This document shows positions 1 to 12,500 of a stretch of DNA of 64,000 nt, in pieces. The DNA comes from Euclidia mi. Taxonomy: Eukaryota; Arthropoda; Insecta; Lepidoptera; Erebidae. Position numbers and translations under genes: made by a program. How positions within the stretch are numbered: position 1 is the first letter of the stretch; every line of letters begins with the position of its first letter. The notes beneath the pieces were generated by a model, which saw nothing but the letters and a program-made list of their open reading frames with translations, had not been told where the DNA came from and did no database searches. The DNA lies in assembly GCA_944739405.2 (NCBI GenBank), contig OX123193.2:12284331-12348330 (forward strand). Reading direction: 5' to 3'.

Positions 1-948
1 GAGCAGGACCGCCGTCAACAGGAGCAGGCTCGCTGTCAAGAGGAGCAGGCTCGTCGTCAAGAGGAGCACGCGCGCCGCCTAGAGGAACAGCTGCAGCGCG
101 ACAAGGAGGAGCACGCTCGCCGTCTGGAGGAACAGCTGGTGCTCATGAAGGACGCTCAGCTGGTGCTCAGCGCCGCAGTGGGGAAGGACTTGAAGGCGGT
201 CAAGGAAGAACTTCAGCAGCATGAGGCCCGTATCAGCGACGTTGAGATGCTCGTACACGACAAGCTAGAGACTCGCGTCGCCTCTATAGAGAAGCGTGTC
301 CATGACCACCACGAGACCTGTGTTGCTGAAATGGAGTAGAAATTGCGTGGGCTCGAAGTGACACCAGCGGCTGTAGCGCCCTCACCTCGTGGATTTAAGA
401 TTCCACCATTTGATGGCTCATCATCATGGTCAGCATATAAGATCCAGTTTGAGGCTGTGATGCGATCGAATGGGTGGACCAAAGAACAGGCCTTAACCGC
501 CCTAACCTTGGGCCTTCGTGACCGGGCCTTGAAAGTGTTGGAGGCACTCGGGCAAGACGTCACCTACGAAAAGCTCCTGGAGGCGCTGGAGGCGAGATAC
601 GGTGACGCGCACCTCGAACACGTTTATCGTGCTCAGCTGAAGGACAGGACACAACGCACCGGAGAAACTCTGCAGCAGTGGGCTCTGGAGGTGGAAAAGC
701 TGGTCAGGAAGGCATACCAGTCGTCGCCTGCGCTTATTGACGGGAACCTCGTACAGGCGTTTACGGATGGGATCCGGGACCTGGAGGTAAGAGCAGCAGT
801 GAGGCTTGGGCACTTCAATGACCTTAAGGACGCCTTAGCCCACGCTCTGGAGGTGGAAGCAGTGCGACGCGACAATCGAGGTTACCGCATCATCCGTGAA
901 TCTTGTTTCAGAAGGCAGGTGTTAAAGTCGCCAATAACAATAGTGTGA
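1..948 (+). pseudogene. Broken gag-like gene of an LTR retrotransposon
   Basis: One reading frame runs from the window edge to a stop at 946-948 and is interrupted by a single in-frame TAG at 337-339. The first ~75 residues are a charged, glutamine/glutamate/arginine-rich coiled coil built on EEQAR-like repeats. After the TAG come a proline-rich linker and a helical region with the pattern of a retrotransposon gag/capsid core (PPFDGSSSWSAYKIQFEAV, then a run of leucine-rich helices). The capsid similarity fades near 890, and no zinc knuckle, protease or polymerase follows, so the copy is truncated. The start lies upstream of the window. It is most likely Gypsy-type; the family call is recognition only. 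It probably makes no product. Confidence 0.65.
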
Positions 949-1030
949 CCATATAAAGGAGTCAGGTCTTCCAGGATTTTTTCAAACTACGAAAAATAAT
1001 TGATACGATTAGAGGGCGAATAGTATACAT

Positions 1031-2245
1031 AATTCAGCCTTTAACAGTCCACTGCTGGACTAGGTCTCTCCTTTGAAAGGAGGAATTGGCCTACTATACT
1101 ATACCATGCATATGTAGCGTCAAATCTGAGATACGGCATCAATATGGGGAAACTCAGTAGTAATAGGTACTATTTTTGTAGCACAAAAACAGTGCGTAAG
1201 AGCGCTATATAATAAGCGCCCATGGGATAGTTGTAAGCCACTATTTCAACAGTTATCATTACTTACTGTTCCTTGTATGTATATTTTTGAAATGTGTGTA
1301 CTTGTGAAATTAAGTCCTGATCTTTATACCTGCAGAAAAGAGGTCTGTAGTTTCTACACTAGGTACCCTAGTAAATTAATTCTTCCACTGATAAAAACAG
1401 AAATCTGTAGTAGAAACAGTTATGCCATGTCTATCCGAATTTATAATCATCTTCCACAAAGTGTCAAGGATCTCAAAACTACTATGTTTAAAAAACAATT
1501 ATTCAGCTGGCTTAGCAAGAAATGCTTTTATTCAGTCCAAGAATACCTAGATTTCAAAATGTACGATTTTACGCTAATTAAATAAATATAAATTAAGTAT
1601 TGTTTCTCCATACTGATCTTGACAACCATAAACTGGACATTTTGTTTTAATTATTGCTCTTTTTATTTTTATTATTATCTTGACAATTTCCTCTGACATT
1701 TCAAATGAATAATGATATTATATTATGGTTGGTAATTATTGTAAACATTTTAATAACAGTCTAAGTTTTTAATTTATTTAATGCTCTTTTTTATTTTAAT
1801 TATTATCTTGACAATTCCCTCTGACATTTCAAATGAATAATTATATTATATTTTGGTTTGTAATTGTAAACATTTTAATGAGTGATCCGTATGACAAATG
1901 TACCTAAACTGAATATGTATTATTGATAATGTAATTTAAATGAATGCTAAATGATAACGTAATTGTGTAAATGATTTCATATATTTGTATGCCATGTAAA
2001 TGGTAAATGTGCAGCACCAATTTCTGATAACACCTGATTGTAACCACATTTATGCAAATAAATATTATTCTATTCTATTCTACCACGCTGGCCAAACGGG
2101 TTGGTATAGAGTTTGTATCAAGTTTTCCTTCTCTTACAGTACTATTCTCTGCATAATATGCACCCTCTGTGGGCATTACGACACCCATGGGATGATATGG
2201 GGTGGTGACATTCCGTATTCTTAATCCATCACTACACGGACATGA
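1031..2245 (+). repeat. Interspersed repeat family E, split by a LINE
   Basis: The left part (1031-1105, with CAGTCCACTGCTGGACTAGG) and right part (2083-2245, with CACGCTGGCCAAACGGGTTGG) together match one continuous repeat seen intact at 24634-24880. A partial copy lies at 7415-7570. Between the halves sits the LINE tail at 1106-2082, so the repeat was inserted into. The family is short and non-coding, and I cannot assign it to a named class. Confidence 0.7.
1106..2082 (+). mobile_element. CR1/Jockey-like LINE, 5'-truncated 3' end
   Basis: Decayed translation on the + strand reads as the C-terminal region of a non-LTR reverse transcriptase. It includes ASNLRYGINM near 1110 and, in the frame open at 1277-1585, the motif MSIRIYNHLPQSVKDL. 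Upstream frames carry stops, so it is dead. The 3' end is a short ATTCT microsatellite at 2064-2082, typical of several LINE clades that end in simple repeats instead of poly-A. It is inserted inside repeat family E. The clade assignment is tentative. Confidence 0.65.
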
Positions 2246-3540
2246 TATACACCTAATAGTATTTTTATGTGGTGCAGTTGTATTTCCAAAAAGAGATGCT
2301 CGCCAGCATTCGACAGTGGTGGTTGTCAGTGTGTCCACACTGACTATTTTAAAAATAGATTGGTGGCGCAAGTATATGGCCACACCGCCCCCACTGCCAA
2401 ACGAGCGATCATTCCTAGTTAAATTAAACCCTGTAAGAGTATAAGAGGCCGATGGTAGGCATGGTTTTAGCCACGACTCGTAAACAAGGACGGCATGTAT
2501 GTTTTCGCAGTCTTAAGTTTGCCAGCATATCAGGGAAATGGGCTGGAATACTCTGTGAATTTATATGGAATGGACAACATTAAAGTTCTTGGGCAGATCT
2601 GAGAATTGTTACCGGAGAATGTCTCCCAGAGAAGGAATACTTTAAAAACTGCCATTAAAACTTTTTGCACAAACAAAGGTATCGTGTTTATTACTTAATT
2701 CTGTATTCGACATTTAAGAATTTTATAAATATACTTGTATATAAAATATATAACTAAAGAATTGTGTAATATATAAATAAATCATGATTTATTTATGATG
2801 CCCTTTATACTGTCCCACTGCTGGGCACGGGCATCTTCTCACTATGAGAAGGGTAAGGCCATAAATAAATAATTATGTTAATTAATATAATATTAGTTAT
2901 CACGCAGTAAAGCTTCACACTTTGTCCACCTGCCAGTTGCGCGTTAGATAGATTCATAAGTGTCATTTTGTGATCTAAATGAATAAAGGACTTTGATAAC
3001 AAATAAGATGACATACTATAATTATGATACTAACAAATATACACAAAATAGAGAATAGACAAATTAATAAGAATAACATAAAATATGTAAGAAAGTGTCT
3101 AAATTCACAAGTATTCAGATAGTTCTTGTGCGAAACGAAACGTTACATGGAAGTTTGTCATTCATTACTGACAGCTCAGACAGCTGTGTGCAAAGAGTGC
3201 TGTGTGTGACACAATAGGGAAGTTTCCAGCAAGTGAAATAAATTATATTATTTTATCTAGTGAAAAATGTTAAAATAATAGTAGTTTCATTCATCAAATA
3301 ATGTTAAAACTTTATTCAAAATTTTTATCATCAATTTATTGATAATGAGTATTCTACTTGACAGCAAAACACAATAACGTCACAACGTCATATTTCATAC
3401 AAAACACGGAGCAAATATATATACAAAACCCTTGGCGAAGGTCGTTTTTGACATTTCATTAAAAGTGCTTGATTTGACTATTTGGAAACAACCTTAATGC
3501 GGAAAAATAAAATTGAAAGTAAATAAAATTAGTACCTATA
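2246..3540. other. AT-rich non-coding stretch with repeat fragments
   Basis: No gene is seen. 2800-2870 resembles a common lepidopteran fragment (CTGTCCCACTGCTGGGCAC). 2940-3000 ends in ATGAATAAAGGACTTTGA, and the same tail recurs at 44290-44335, suggesting the 3' end of a retroelement. The remainder is simple AT-rich sequence. Confidence 0.5.
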
Positions 3541-3594
3541 GTGAAGGTACATTACAAAACAAAACTATATACAGATACGACGAGTACAATAACA

Positions 3595-3658
3595 ATGGGA
3601 AAAGCCTATTTCTTCGAAGCTGCAGCTCTCTTGATCTTGATCATCGTCATCTTTAGAG
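3595..3658 (+). CDS. Candidate first coding exon of a single-pass membrane micropeptide
   Basis: An ATG in good context (ACAATGG) opens 21 codons plus one base and ends at the donor AGAG|GTAAAT. The peptide starts MGKAYFFEAA and continues with an almost uninterrupted hydrophobic run (LLILIIVIF), as in a signal peptide or membrane anchor. Joined to the small exon-like block at 5935-5963 it would give 29 residues and a TAA at 5958-5960. Nearly the whole intervening intron (3659-5934) is the foldback element at 3677-5918. I do not recognise the peptide. It could equally be a chance ORF or the signal exon of another gene. Confidence 0.3.
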
Positions 3659-3676
3659 GTAAATAAGTGCCGTTCA

Positions 3677-5918
3677 ATGACCCTGAATTTAGCAGATAGC
3701 AGACAAAATAAAATTTCAGATAGGGATATCTACAAGCAAAATAAAGTTCTTCAAGTTTACCAAATTGGAAATTGTTTGTTGTTGATTTACCTATAGGTGA
3801 TAATAAACTATTTTTTGTTTTTTTTACAAGATATAATAATTTTAAATTAAATATTAAATTTTGGGAAACTCACCTTTTTTCTTATCGCTTCATAAATCTG
3901 AAACTTTGAAGTTAAGTTTATTTTTGGATTCAAAGATCTAAAGATGATATTTTTATTTTAAATTTGTTTGTCTGATCGTTACATATCCTTACTTTTTAAT
4001 TTTTTTGTTTGATGGCGGATATCAAAGTTAAAAATAATCTAATTAAAAAAATTACATGTCTACAAAAAAAATCTATGCATGATATATCCCGGATTTTTTA
4101 TAAAAAATTAAATTAAAAAATATCATCTTTAGATCTTTTAAAGACGAAAAGGTGACTTCTTGTTTAATAATGATAATTTTACACGCAGATATATGTCCCA
4201 GAATGCCCTAGGCCAAAATTAAGGAAAATAACTGAAATCACCTTTTTTGAATCCAAAAATAAACTAAATTTGAAAGTTCAGATTTATGAAGAAATAGGAA
4301 AAACGGTGAGTTTCCCAAAATTGAATAATTAATTTAAAAACCAAAAAATAGTTTATCCGCTCAAGCGGTTTCATCGCGCTTTAATTTCACATTTATCGCT
4401 AAAGCATCACGCGGTCGTTATCTGACCACCCGCGAAGCAAGGCCACTTGCCGTGCTACCTTAAACCTAAACTTACGACTCGTCACTCGGGTATTGATATT
4501 TGAAATGATGTTTTTATGAAAGTAAATTAAATAAGCTTTGTAGTAATGTTTGAATGGTGACTGAATGACGGAATGTTTAGTTTATGCGACCCGCCGAACT
4601 TGATCCTATTGTAAACAATGTCGTCTATCGATGACCTACTCGCCATTTTTGTTTGTCATGATAACAATATGGGTTATAAATTGCTTCCTTTTATTATTTT
4701 TTATACCTGGTGGTATAAGCTTTACAAAAATATAAAATTAAAGCAATGATTGCTTAGAAAATTATTTAAACGTCAGCATTTGAAATTTTTGTATATTTCA
4801 CTGTCTTTGCATGTTGCGCGCGGGGCGTAATTATGGATTCAAAACATAATTGTAAACAAATAATATAATTATAACTAATATTTTTATGTTTTAATTGTGA
4901 ATGAACTAATTAATAATAAAATAACAGCAAAAAATAAACAAATATTGTGTAATAATTTAATTCAAGAGGCTATATTCATTCTATTACCGAAACAACGGCA
5001 TTTATTTTGTATTGAATGAAAATATATAGATAACGTTACATTTATGCTATGAATTATGGTTTTATTATGAGTATATAAATAAACCTATCATGTAATATAT
5101 ATATATATAATACTCCTATAATTCATGAGATAGGCTTTCAAAAAATTTGGCGGGTATGGCGGTTATTTTTTGCGGGCAAAAGTAAACAATTGTGCAAAGT
5201 CCAATAAGAATAATTCTAATCGGAATCTTATCAGATATGGTTTTTTAAATTGGTAATCTAGTTGAAAAGAAACTTATCTAGGTTTGAATCTGATATATAA
5301 CAAAAAAATATGTTAAAAAATGAAATACAAAAATTGGCGGCAATTAACAATCATTTATAATTTATATTTTTTTATGTTTAAAATTAAAATGTTTCTTTCC
5401 ATTATATTTATTATCTCTGAAAGTAAATTAAATTACCTTTCTAACCATGTACAATACTTATATACCTCCTATAATAAAAAACGACGAGAAATATGAATAT
5501 GTTAGAAATATAATAGCGCGCTCGAAAATGGCGGGAAAATATTATACCTGGCGCGCTTTATACCGCTCTTGCGTGGGCTTCAAGTATATTATTTGGTGTT
5601 AATTAATATAATTCAAAAGCTTATTTAATTACGCGTCTTTTGATATACAATATCAACTTAATAAATAGAAATATCACCATTCTTTCAACGAAAATATTAC
5701 GAGCTTGAAAGCCTAGCCTCGAAAGTGGCCAAAATACTTCTACGGGTGTCCTGAGATGCCTCGATGGTGGCCAAAATGCTTTGAGGGGTTATTACCACCT
5801 GAAGGTAAATCAATGACAAACAATTTCCAATTTGGTAAACTTGAAGAACTTAATTTTGCTTGTAGATATCCCTATCTGAAATTTTATTTTGTCTGCTATC
5901 TGCTAAATTCAGGGTCAT
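3677..5918. mobile_element. Foldback DNA element with ~120-bp terminal inverted repeats
   Basis: The left end (3677-3800, starting ATGACCCTGAATTTAGCAG) is the near-perfect reverse complement of the right end (5795-5918). A second inverted pair lies inside: 3812-3960 against about 4200-4355, both carrying TGGGAAACTCACC in opposite senses. No transposase ORF is present, so it is non-autonomous. No clear target duplication is seen. The middle (4360-5790) is AT-rich with no recognisable gene. Confidence 0.75.
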
Positions 5919-5934
5919 CAGCATCACACTTCAG

Positions 5935-5963
5935 CAATCCATATCGTTAAAATGTACTAACAG
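5935..5963 (+). other. Exon-like 29-nt block of uncertain gene
   Basis: It is bounded by an acceptor (CACTTCAG) and a strong donor (CAG|GTGAGT). In one phase it would finish the micropeptide begun at 3595 (stop at 5958-5960). In another phase it is open and ends in phase 2, which would also fit splicing to the POLE exon at 6317. It is too short to decide from sequence alone. Confidence 0.3.
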
Positions 5964-6104
5964 GTGAGTCTAATCTATCCTTGCCTTAAACAAACTGTAA
6001 ACCTTATGGCATCGGTCATCAAGGCTCATCAAGCAAGCTGTTTTTTTAAACAAGTTTTATAGTGAATTTCGCGTTAGGCGAGGCTCTTGGAGCAGCCGGA
6101 AAAT

Positions 6105-6190
6105 CACTGAGATTATCTGTATATATAAAATCCTTGCGTTACTCACTGCAGTTCCTGAAATTTTCACGGGATCGGGCAGCTAAATTAAAA
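6105..6190 (+). repeat. Fragment of repeat family G
   Basis: It starts ATAAAATCCTTGCGTTACT and contains CACGGGATCGG. The same family is longer at 55687-56216, and pieces occur at 52440-53010 (reverse) and 57490-57560. Confidence 0.6.
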
Positions 6191-6316
6191 AAGACGTGCG
6201 AGCGTAGCTACGAGCTTCCTCTACAATTACATATTTTCCTAAACAAATAAGTAATGTAAAAATCGTTTGTTCTATTAATACTATAACATATAAAAAACTA
6301 ACGCATTTCTGTGCAG

Positions 6317-6501
6317 ATGGCTGAAAACATCATCATCACTTCTCTACGACCCTGCACTACGCAGAACTCTGTACAACTTAATGAAGAAACTGTTCCTGAT
6401 GCTTGTGGCCGAGTTCAAACGTCTTGGCTCTCAGATTGTGTTCGCAGACTTCAACAGAATACTGCTATGCACTAAGAAGAACTCTGTCATGGATGGGATA
6501 G
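6317..6501 (+). CDS. POLE: POLE exon: pol2 inactive-fold segment
   Basis: Acceptor GTGCAG, donor ATAG|GTAAGT. It enters with the last base of a codon and leaves after the first base. It encodes WLKTSSSLLYDPALRRTL through LLCTKKNSVMDGI, strongly POLE-like. Confidence 0.92.
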
Positions 6502-9500
6502 GTAAGTCCTAATTGACATTATAATGTATATGTAAAATTAATTTAAATGAATATAATATACGTAAAGGATTTGCGCATAATTGTGTATTTTTTTATTGCT
6601 ATCGATGGCAGAGGATTGACGAGTCCACCCAATAGTAAGTTAGGTATATCTCAGTCTAGCTGGTTATTACATATCTCTGAGTTATCTATGATACAAGACT
6701 TGCATTAATCGTGTTTAAACTTTTGCAATTTAGCACGTATTTATAAAAACTTTAAATATATAAATGTATATGTTAAATAAATTTTGATGAAAGGTTTATT
6801 AATCATTTAAATTAGGAAGAAATGATTTACAAAAAATAATTACTTTATTGTGTGCGTAGTGCACAGAATTCTGAAGCCTAACTCAAAAGGAATCTACATA
6901 CATATATATTGGAGAAACTTCTTTAGAATCATAGTGATTTAAAACGAAAATGCATCACGAAGGCAATGGTGAAGTATACTGACTGACCTTGTATTATTTA
7001 AAACTCAGGTTATGTGGAGTTTGTGGTGCAAAGCATAAGGAACAAGGAGCTGTTCCACGGCATCGACATCCGGTACAAGCAGTGCTGGGCCTACCTGTTG
7101 TGGCTTGATGAAGCTAATTATGCTGGCATACAGGTACTACTACTACTACCTCACACTGTGCTCATAGCGTGCCTTGGCTTGCTGTTCGTAAAGATCGGCA
7201 AAGTTAACGATTGCTCAGGGCACCACTATGGGTGACCGCGTGTGGCATTTATATCAGGGAGCTACCGTACTTTCGAGGGCACGTAAAGCTATTGGTGCCG
7301 ATTCTTGTCTCACTAGAATCGTTACGCCATGTCGGAGGCCTTCGGCGGTGGTCTGAAAACTCCGACATCAGAGATGGCCACACACTACACGAAAAAAACG
7401 GGCCCAACGGGCCAAACACGCTGGCCAAACGGGTTGGTATAGGGTTTGTATCAAGTTTTCCTTATTTTACAGTGATGTTCTCTGCATAATGTGCTCCCTC
7501 TGTCGGCTCTTACGACACCCATGGGATGATATGGGGTGGTGACATTCCGTATTCTTAATCCGTCACCACACGGACATACATACTGGATATACATCTTTTT
7601 ATTTCTAAGTTCAAGTACGTTGATTATCGACATCCTACACAAGTAGCATTGCAAGCAATTACATCCCTCGATAGTCGGGTTTCGCTTACTAGTCTTATCA
7701 GCTTTGACAGCATAAGGCTGCGGTTCCACTGAGGCAGAGCGGAGCAGATTGGAGAAGAGCTGTGCCGCTATGCACCAATCACATGGCTTGAAATCCACAT
7801 CTCTTCTATTTCAAGCCATGTGATTGGTGAATCGCGGCACTCTTTAGCTTTAGATGATGATGATAATAATGATTGAGTGCTCCTCCTTGGCGTCCGTGCG
7901 TAACACGTTATCATGAAGTTTTATATTATGTTCACAGGGTAAACTACCAGAAGGTTTGACGGAAGTAGGCTCATCACAGCTTCCGCCTGCCAGCGAAGAG
8001 AGTACCGACGATGAAGTGAGTTACGTTTATGCATCTTACCAGATAGTTGACTATAATTTCTAGTTTTTTTCAAGCAATGGGTCTAAATCGCAGTTTTGAA
8101 AATAATATTTGACATATAACTTTATTGGGTCCACTTTTTCTTCTTCGATGACACAGCCATGTTTAAGAGAGTTGTTTTCTCATATTCTTTTAGTGGCCTT
8201 ATATTTTTCATTTGCTGATTTTCATTAATTCAAACGCATCTAGAATGTAATACTACACAACACGATCATTAAAAGTTACAAAAAAAAATTATAATTCAGA
8301 AAACAGTAACATCCCACAAAAGTAAGACATTAAAACTTAGTATCTTCTCGCAGGAGAGCTCAGTAACAATGGAGTGGAACCTAGCCAACTTCCTGCCGAC
8401 GGCGGTGCGCGAGCCGTTCGGAGCCGCCGTCGCAGGGTTCCTCAGCGCCGCCTACTCGACGCCCAAGGACCTGCCCAACATGATCCGGGGGGAGATCTCA
8501 CAGAAACTGTTCCAGTAAGTATACTCTTACAGGTTTATAGTTCCACTGCATAGATGACGTTCATTGATCAACAGATACACAGAAATTCGAAAAAGACACG
8601 AAAAATAATGTTTTCAGGATAACGCACAGTATTGTCTCGTTTGAGGATCGAACCCACAACACTCATCGCGTTTCTAAGAGACGAGGCAACCTTTTAAAAC
8701 CTTAACATTTTAATTTATAAAACTCATATGTAATATATAAAACCTGCATCCTGTATTTTGCACAGAAAAAATATTATGATCCACACATGAGACAGAATCC
8801 ATTTAAAAAAATGGCAAGGCCCGAAACACCCGGAACCGGCGAGCATGTAGGTATGAAGAGAGTAATTAATATAGAGGAAGCGCGTGAGGTTTGTAAGGAT
8901 AGATGCAAGTGGCGTTCCGTTGTGTCTGCCTACCCCGACGGGAAAAAGGCGTGAGTGTATGTATGTATGTATGAACATGAGACAACATTTTGTGTACTCC
9001 ATAAGTCGTTACTGTTGTTTCAAGTCTGTGTATACTATGTGCCCATTAATTTAATATGTGTAGAGTATCCCCCGACACAGCATTTATTTATTCCGAGTGC
9101 AGGAGTAGAGTTCTCATTGAAAGAAAACAGTGATGTGCTTATATTAGTAAGCCATTCGTCATCAAAATAGTAGTTCTCTGTTTATTAACGCATTATTTTT
9201 GTATCCAGAGTGACAGAACGCATAAATACGCGCTACCCATCACTGCGTCCGTCTGACATCGGTCCTCAGCCGGGACTGAAGGCGGACGCGTTCACTGCCG
9301 AGTCGTCGCCGGCGCTGCTGTACGTCAACGCCATCTGCAGGGTGTTCTCGCTTGACCCCGCCTTAGAAGATGAGGTAAATTGTAGTTTCTTGTTGAAGTA
9401 TGACTAGGGCTGTGCTAGTGATACCCAGCAATACCAACTCTAACGACTTTTGCACTGTACTTCACTTCACTCTACTTCGTTCTTTACCACTTCTTAACTG

Positions 9501-12500
9501 TTCCGCTTCCCAATTTGGACTGGCGTTTAGCGTCTACACCGCCTTTTATAACCCTAGGAATTTTCTCAATCCACAAATTTCGATTGTCATTTCGCTCGTC
9601 TTTTATTTTCAAATGTGTTTACGATAGTTAACGAAATTCATTCAAGAAATACAAAAAGTAGGTGTCCATATTAAAAATGTAACTTAACGTATATGAAACC
9701 ATCAAATGTAACTTAACGTATATGAAGCATCAAGACAATTAAAATCCTTTACTGTTCCTTGGTTCGCAGTCACCTAGAATACGCTTCTCAAGTGTGGAAC
9801 CCACATTATGAGATTTACGTCAATAGACTTGAGGGCATACAGAGGAGGTTCTTGAGGTACATACAATATCGTGCAAATTGCTACTTGCCAAACTATACAC
9901 ATCGCTGTAAAAAATTCCACCTGTTACCGCTATACGAAAGACGTAAAATTGCTGATCAGTCACTCTTATTTAAAATAATGAATGGTTCTACTGACACTAT
10001 GGCATTGGTGAACAAGATTGGCCTGCGTGTATCATCTGCGTTTTTACGAAGACCGCAACTCTTACATATTCCAGCTGTGAGTACGAATTACAGGCAAAAT
10101 TCTTTTATAATAAGAGCCAGCCGTATGTTCAATCTGGCATGCCAGGATGTAGACATTGATATTTTTCAAACCAGTGTCACGAAAATGAAAACATGTCTTA
10201 ATAATAAATTCTTTGGTAAGCGATAAAGATTAGTAAAGATTATTGGTTAAGATTAGTATTATTTTATTAAATAATTAATTAATTTTTTTAATTGCGGCGG
10301 CGGTAGCCCAGTGGTGTACGTAACGGACTGCCGAGACGATGGTCTCGGGTTCGATCCCCAGGTACCTCGGGCACACACCTCTGACTTTTCGAAGTTATGT
10401 GTGTATTAAAAATGTTAATTATCGCTCGCTTAATAATGTGCCCGGTAGATGGCAATAGGCTCGCCCCCTATTACATTGGGACCGAAACATATCTGGCGAA
10501 GTGTGGGTGTGTAATACACCTCTGCCTACCCCTTCGGGGAAAAAAGGCGTGAAGATATGTTAATAATTAATTAACAAATTTATTTATAATTTTGATTTTA
10601 TAAAAAGAAATATTACTTTATTTTAATTTTTCCATTATTATTTTTTAATATATATTTTTTATTAGTTTATCACATTTATCAGGTAGGTAATTCAATCATC
10701 ATGTTGATAATTTAATTTATTTGTGTTTCTTTTCTTTTCTCTTAATTCGGCTGTTTATTATATAATTTTTTCTTTGTTGTAAAATATCTGAGCTTATAGC
10801 ACTGTTATAATATATGAATGGCTTATTTTGATTCTATAAGTGGAAACTTGTAATTGGCCTTAATTATGTAATTTATATACTATATGTACCATTCTAGCTG
10901 TAAGTTTTCCTTAAAATAATAAAATAAAAATAAAAATAACCAATTGACAAATTGAAATGACAGTGGACAGAAATGTATGGGAGTTGGTCCAAGCGTCGCG
11001 AAGGCTGATTGGTATACTCGATATAGCTGTCTGAGTACATTGTATCCTTTCATTTGGTATATGACTCATCTTTGGCGACACTTGGACCACATTTGCCCAC
11101 TGTTTTTTTACTAGTGCTTATCGCACCAACGCGAGGGTATAAACTTTCAACTCCTTTATACGTGTGCAGGTGACACTGCTGCGCCGCAGCCTGCTGCGCC
11201 TGATCGGCGTGGGCGAGTTCAGCAGCGCGGCCGAGTGGCGCGACGCCTGCAACACGTGCGCGCTCACCGAGCTCATCTGCAAGGTGTGCAACCACTGCCG
11301 CGACCTCGACCTGTGCCGCGACACGCACCGGCGAGACACCGACCCGTAAGTACTGAGTTCAGCAGCGCGGCCGAGTGGCGCGACGCCTGCAACACGTGCG
11401 CGCTCACCGAGCTCATCTGCAAGGTGTGCAACCACTGCCGCGACCTCGACCTGTGCCGCGACACGCACCGGCGAGACACCGACCCGTAAGTACTGAGTTC
11501 AGCAGCGCGGCCGAGTGGCGCGACGCCTGCAACACGTGCGCGCTCACCGAGCTCATCTGCAAGGTGTGCAACCACTGCCGCGACCTCGACCTGTGCCGCG
11601 ACACGCACCGGCGAGACACCGACCCGTAAGTACTGAGTTCAGCAGCGCGGCCGAGTGGCGCGACGCCTGCAACACGTGCGCGCTCACCGAGCTCATCTGC
11701 AAGGTGTGCAACCACTGCCGCGACCTCGACCTGTGCCGCGACACGCACCGGCGAGACACCGACCCGTAAGTACTGAGTTCAGCAGCGCGGCCGAGTGGCG
11801 CGACGCCTGCAACACGTGCGCGCTCACCGAGCTCATCTGCAAGGTGTGCAACCACTGCCGCGACCTCGACCTGTGCCGCGACACGCACCGGCGAGACACC
11901 GACCCGTAAGTACTGAGTTCAGCAGCGCGGCCGAGTGGCGCGACGCCTGCAACACGTGCGCGCTCACCGAGCTCATCTGCAAGGTGTGCAACCACTGCCG
12001 CGACCTCGACCTGTGCCGCGACACGCACCGGCGAGACACCGACCCGTAAGTACTGAGTTCAGCAGCGCGGCCGAGTGGCGCGACGCCTGCAACACGTGCG
12101 CGCTCACCGAGCTCATCTGCAAGGTGTGCAACCACTGCCGCGACCTCGACCTGTGCCGCGACACGCACCGGCGAGACACCGACCCGTAAGTACTGAGTTC
12201 AGCAGCGCGGCCGAGTGGCGCGACGCCTGCAACACGTGCGCGCTCACCGAGCTCATCTGCAAGGTGTGCAACCACTGCCGCGACCTCGACCTGTGCCGCG
12301 ACACGCACCGGCGAGACACCGACCCGTAAGTACTGAGTTCAGCAGCGCGGCCGAGTGGCGCGACGCCTGCAACACGTGCGCGCTCACCGAGCTCATCTGC
12401 AAGGTGTGCAACCACTGCCGCGACCTCGACCTGTGCCGCGACACGCACCGGCGAGACACCGACCCGTAAGTACTGAGTTCAGCAGCGCGGCCGAGTGGCG

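Noticed and set aside
10300..10370. Functional tRNA gene (also 18355, 24110, 23366, 56428)
   Set aside because: A and B boxes are present, but no clover-leaf with acceptor-stem pairing is evident. Each copy continues into a conserved non-tRNA body with target duplications, so they are SINEs.
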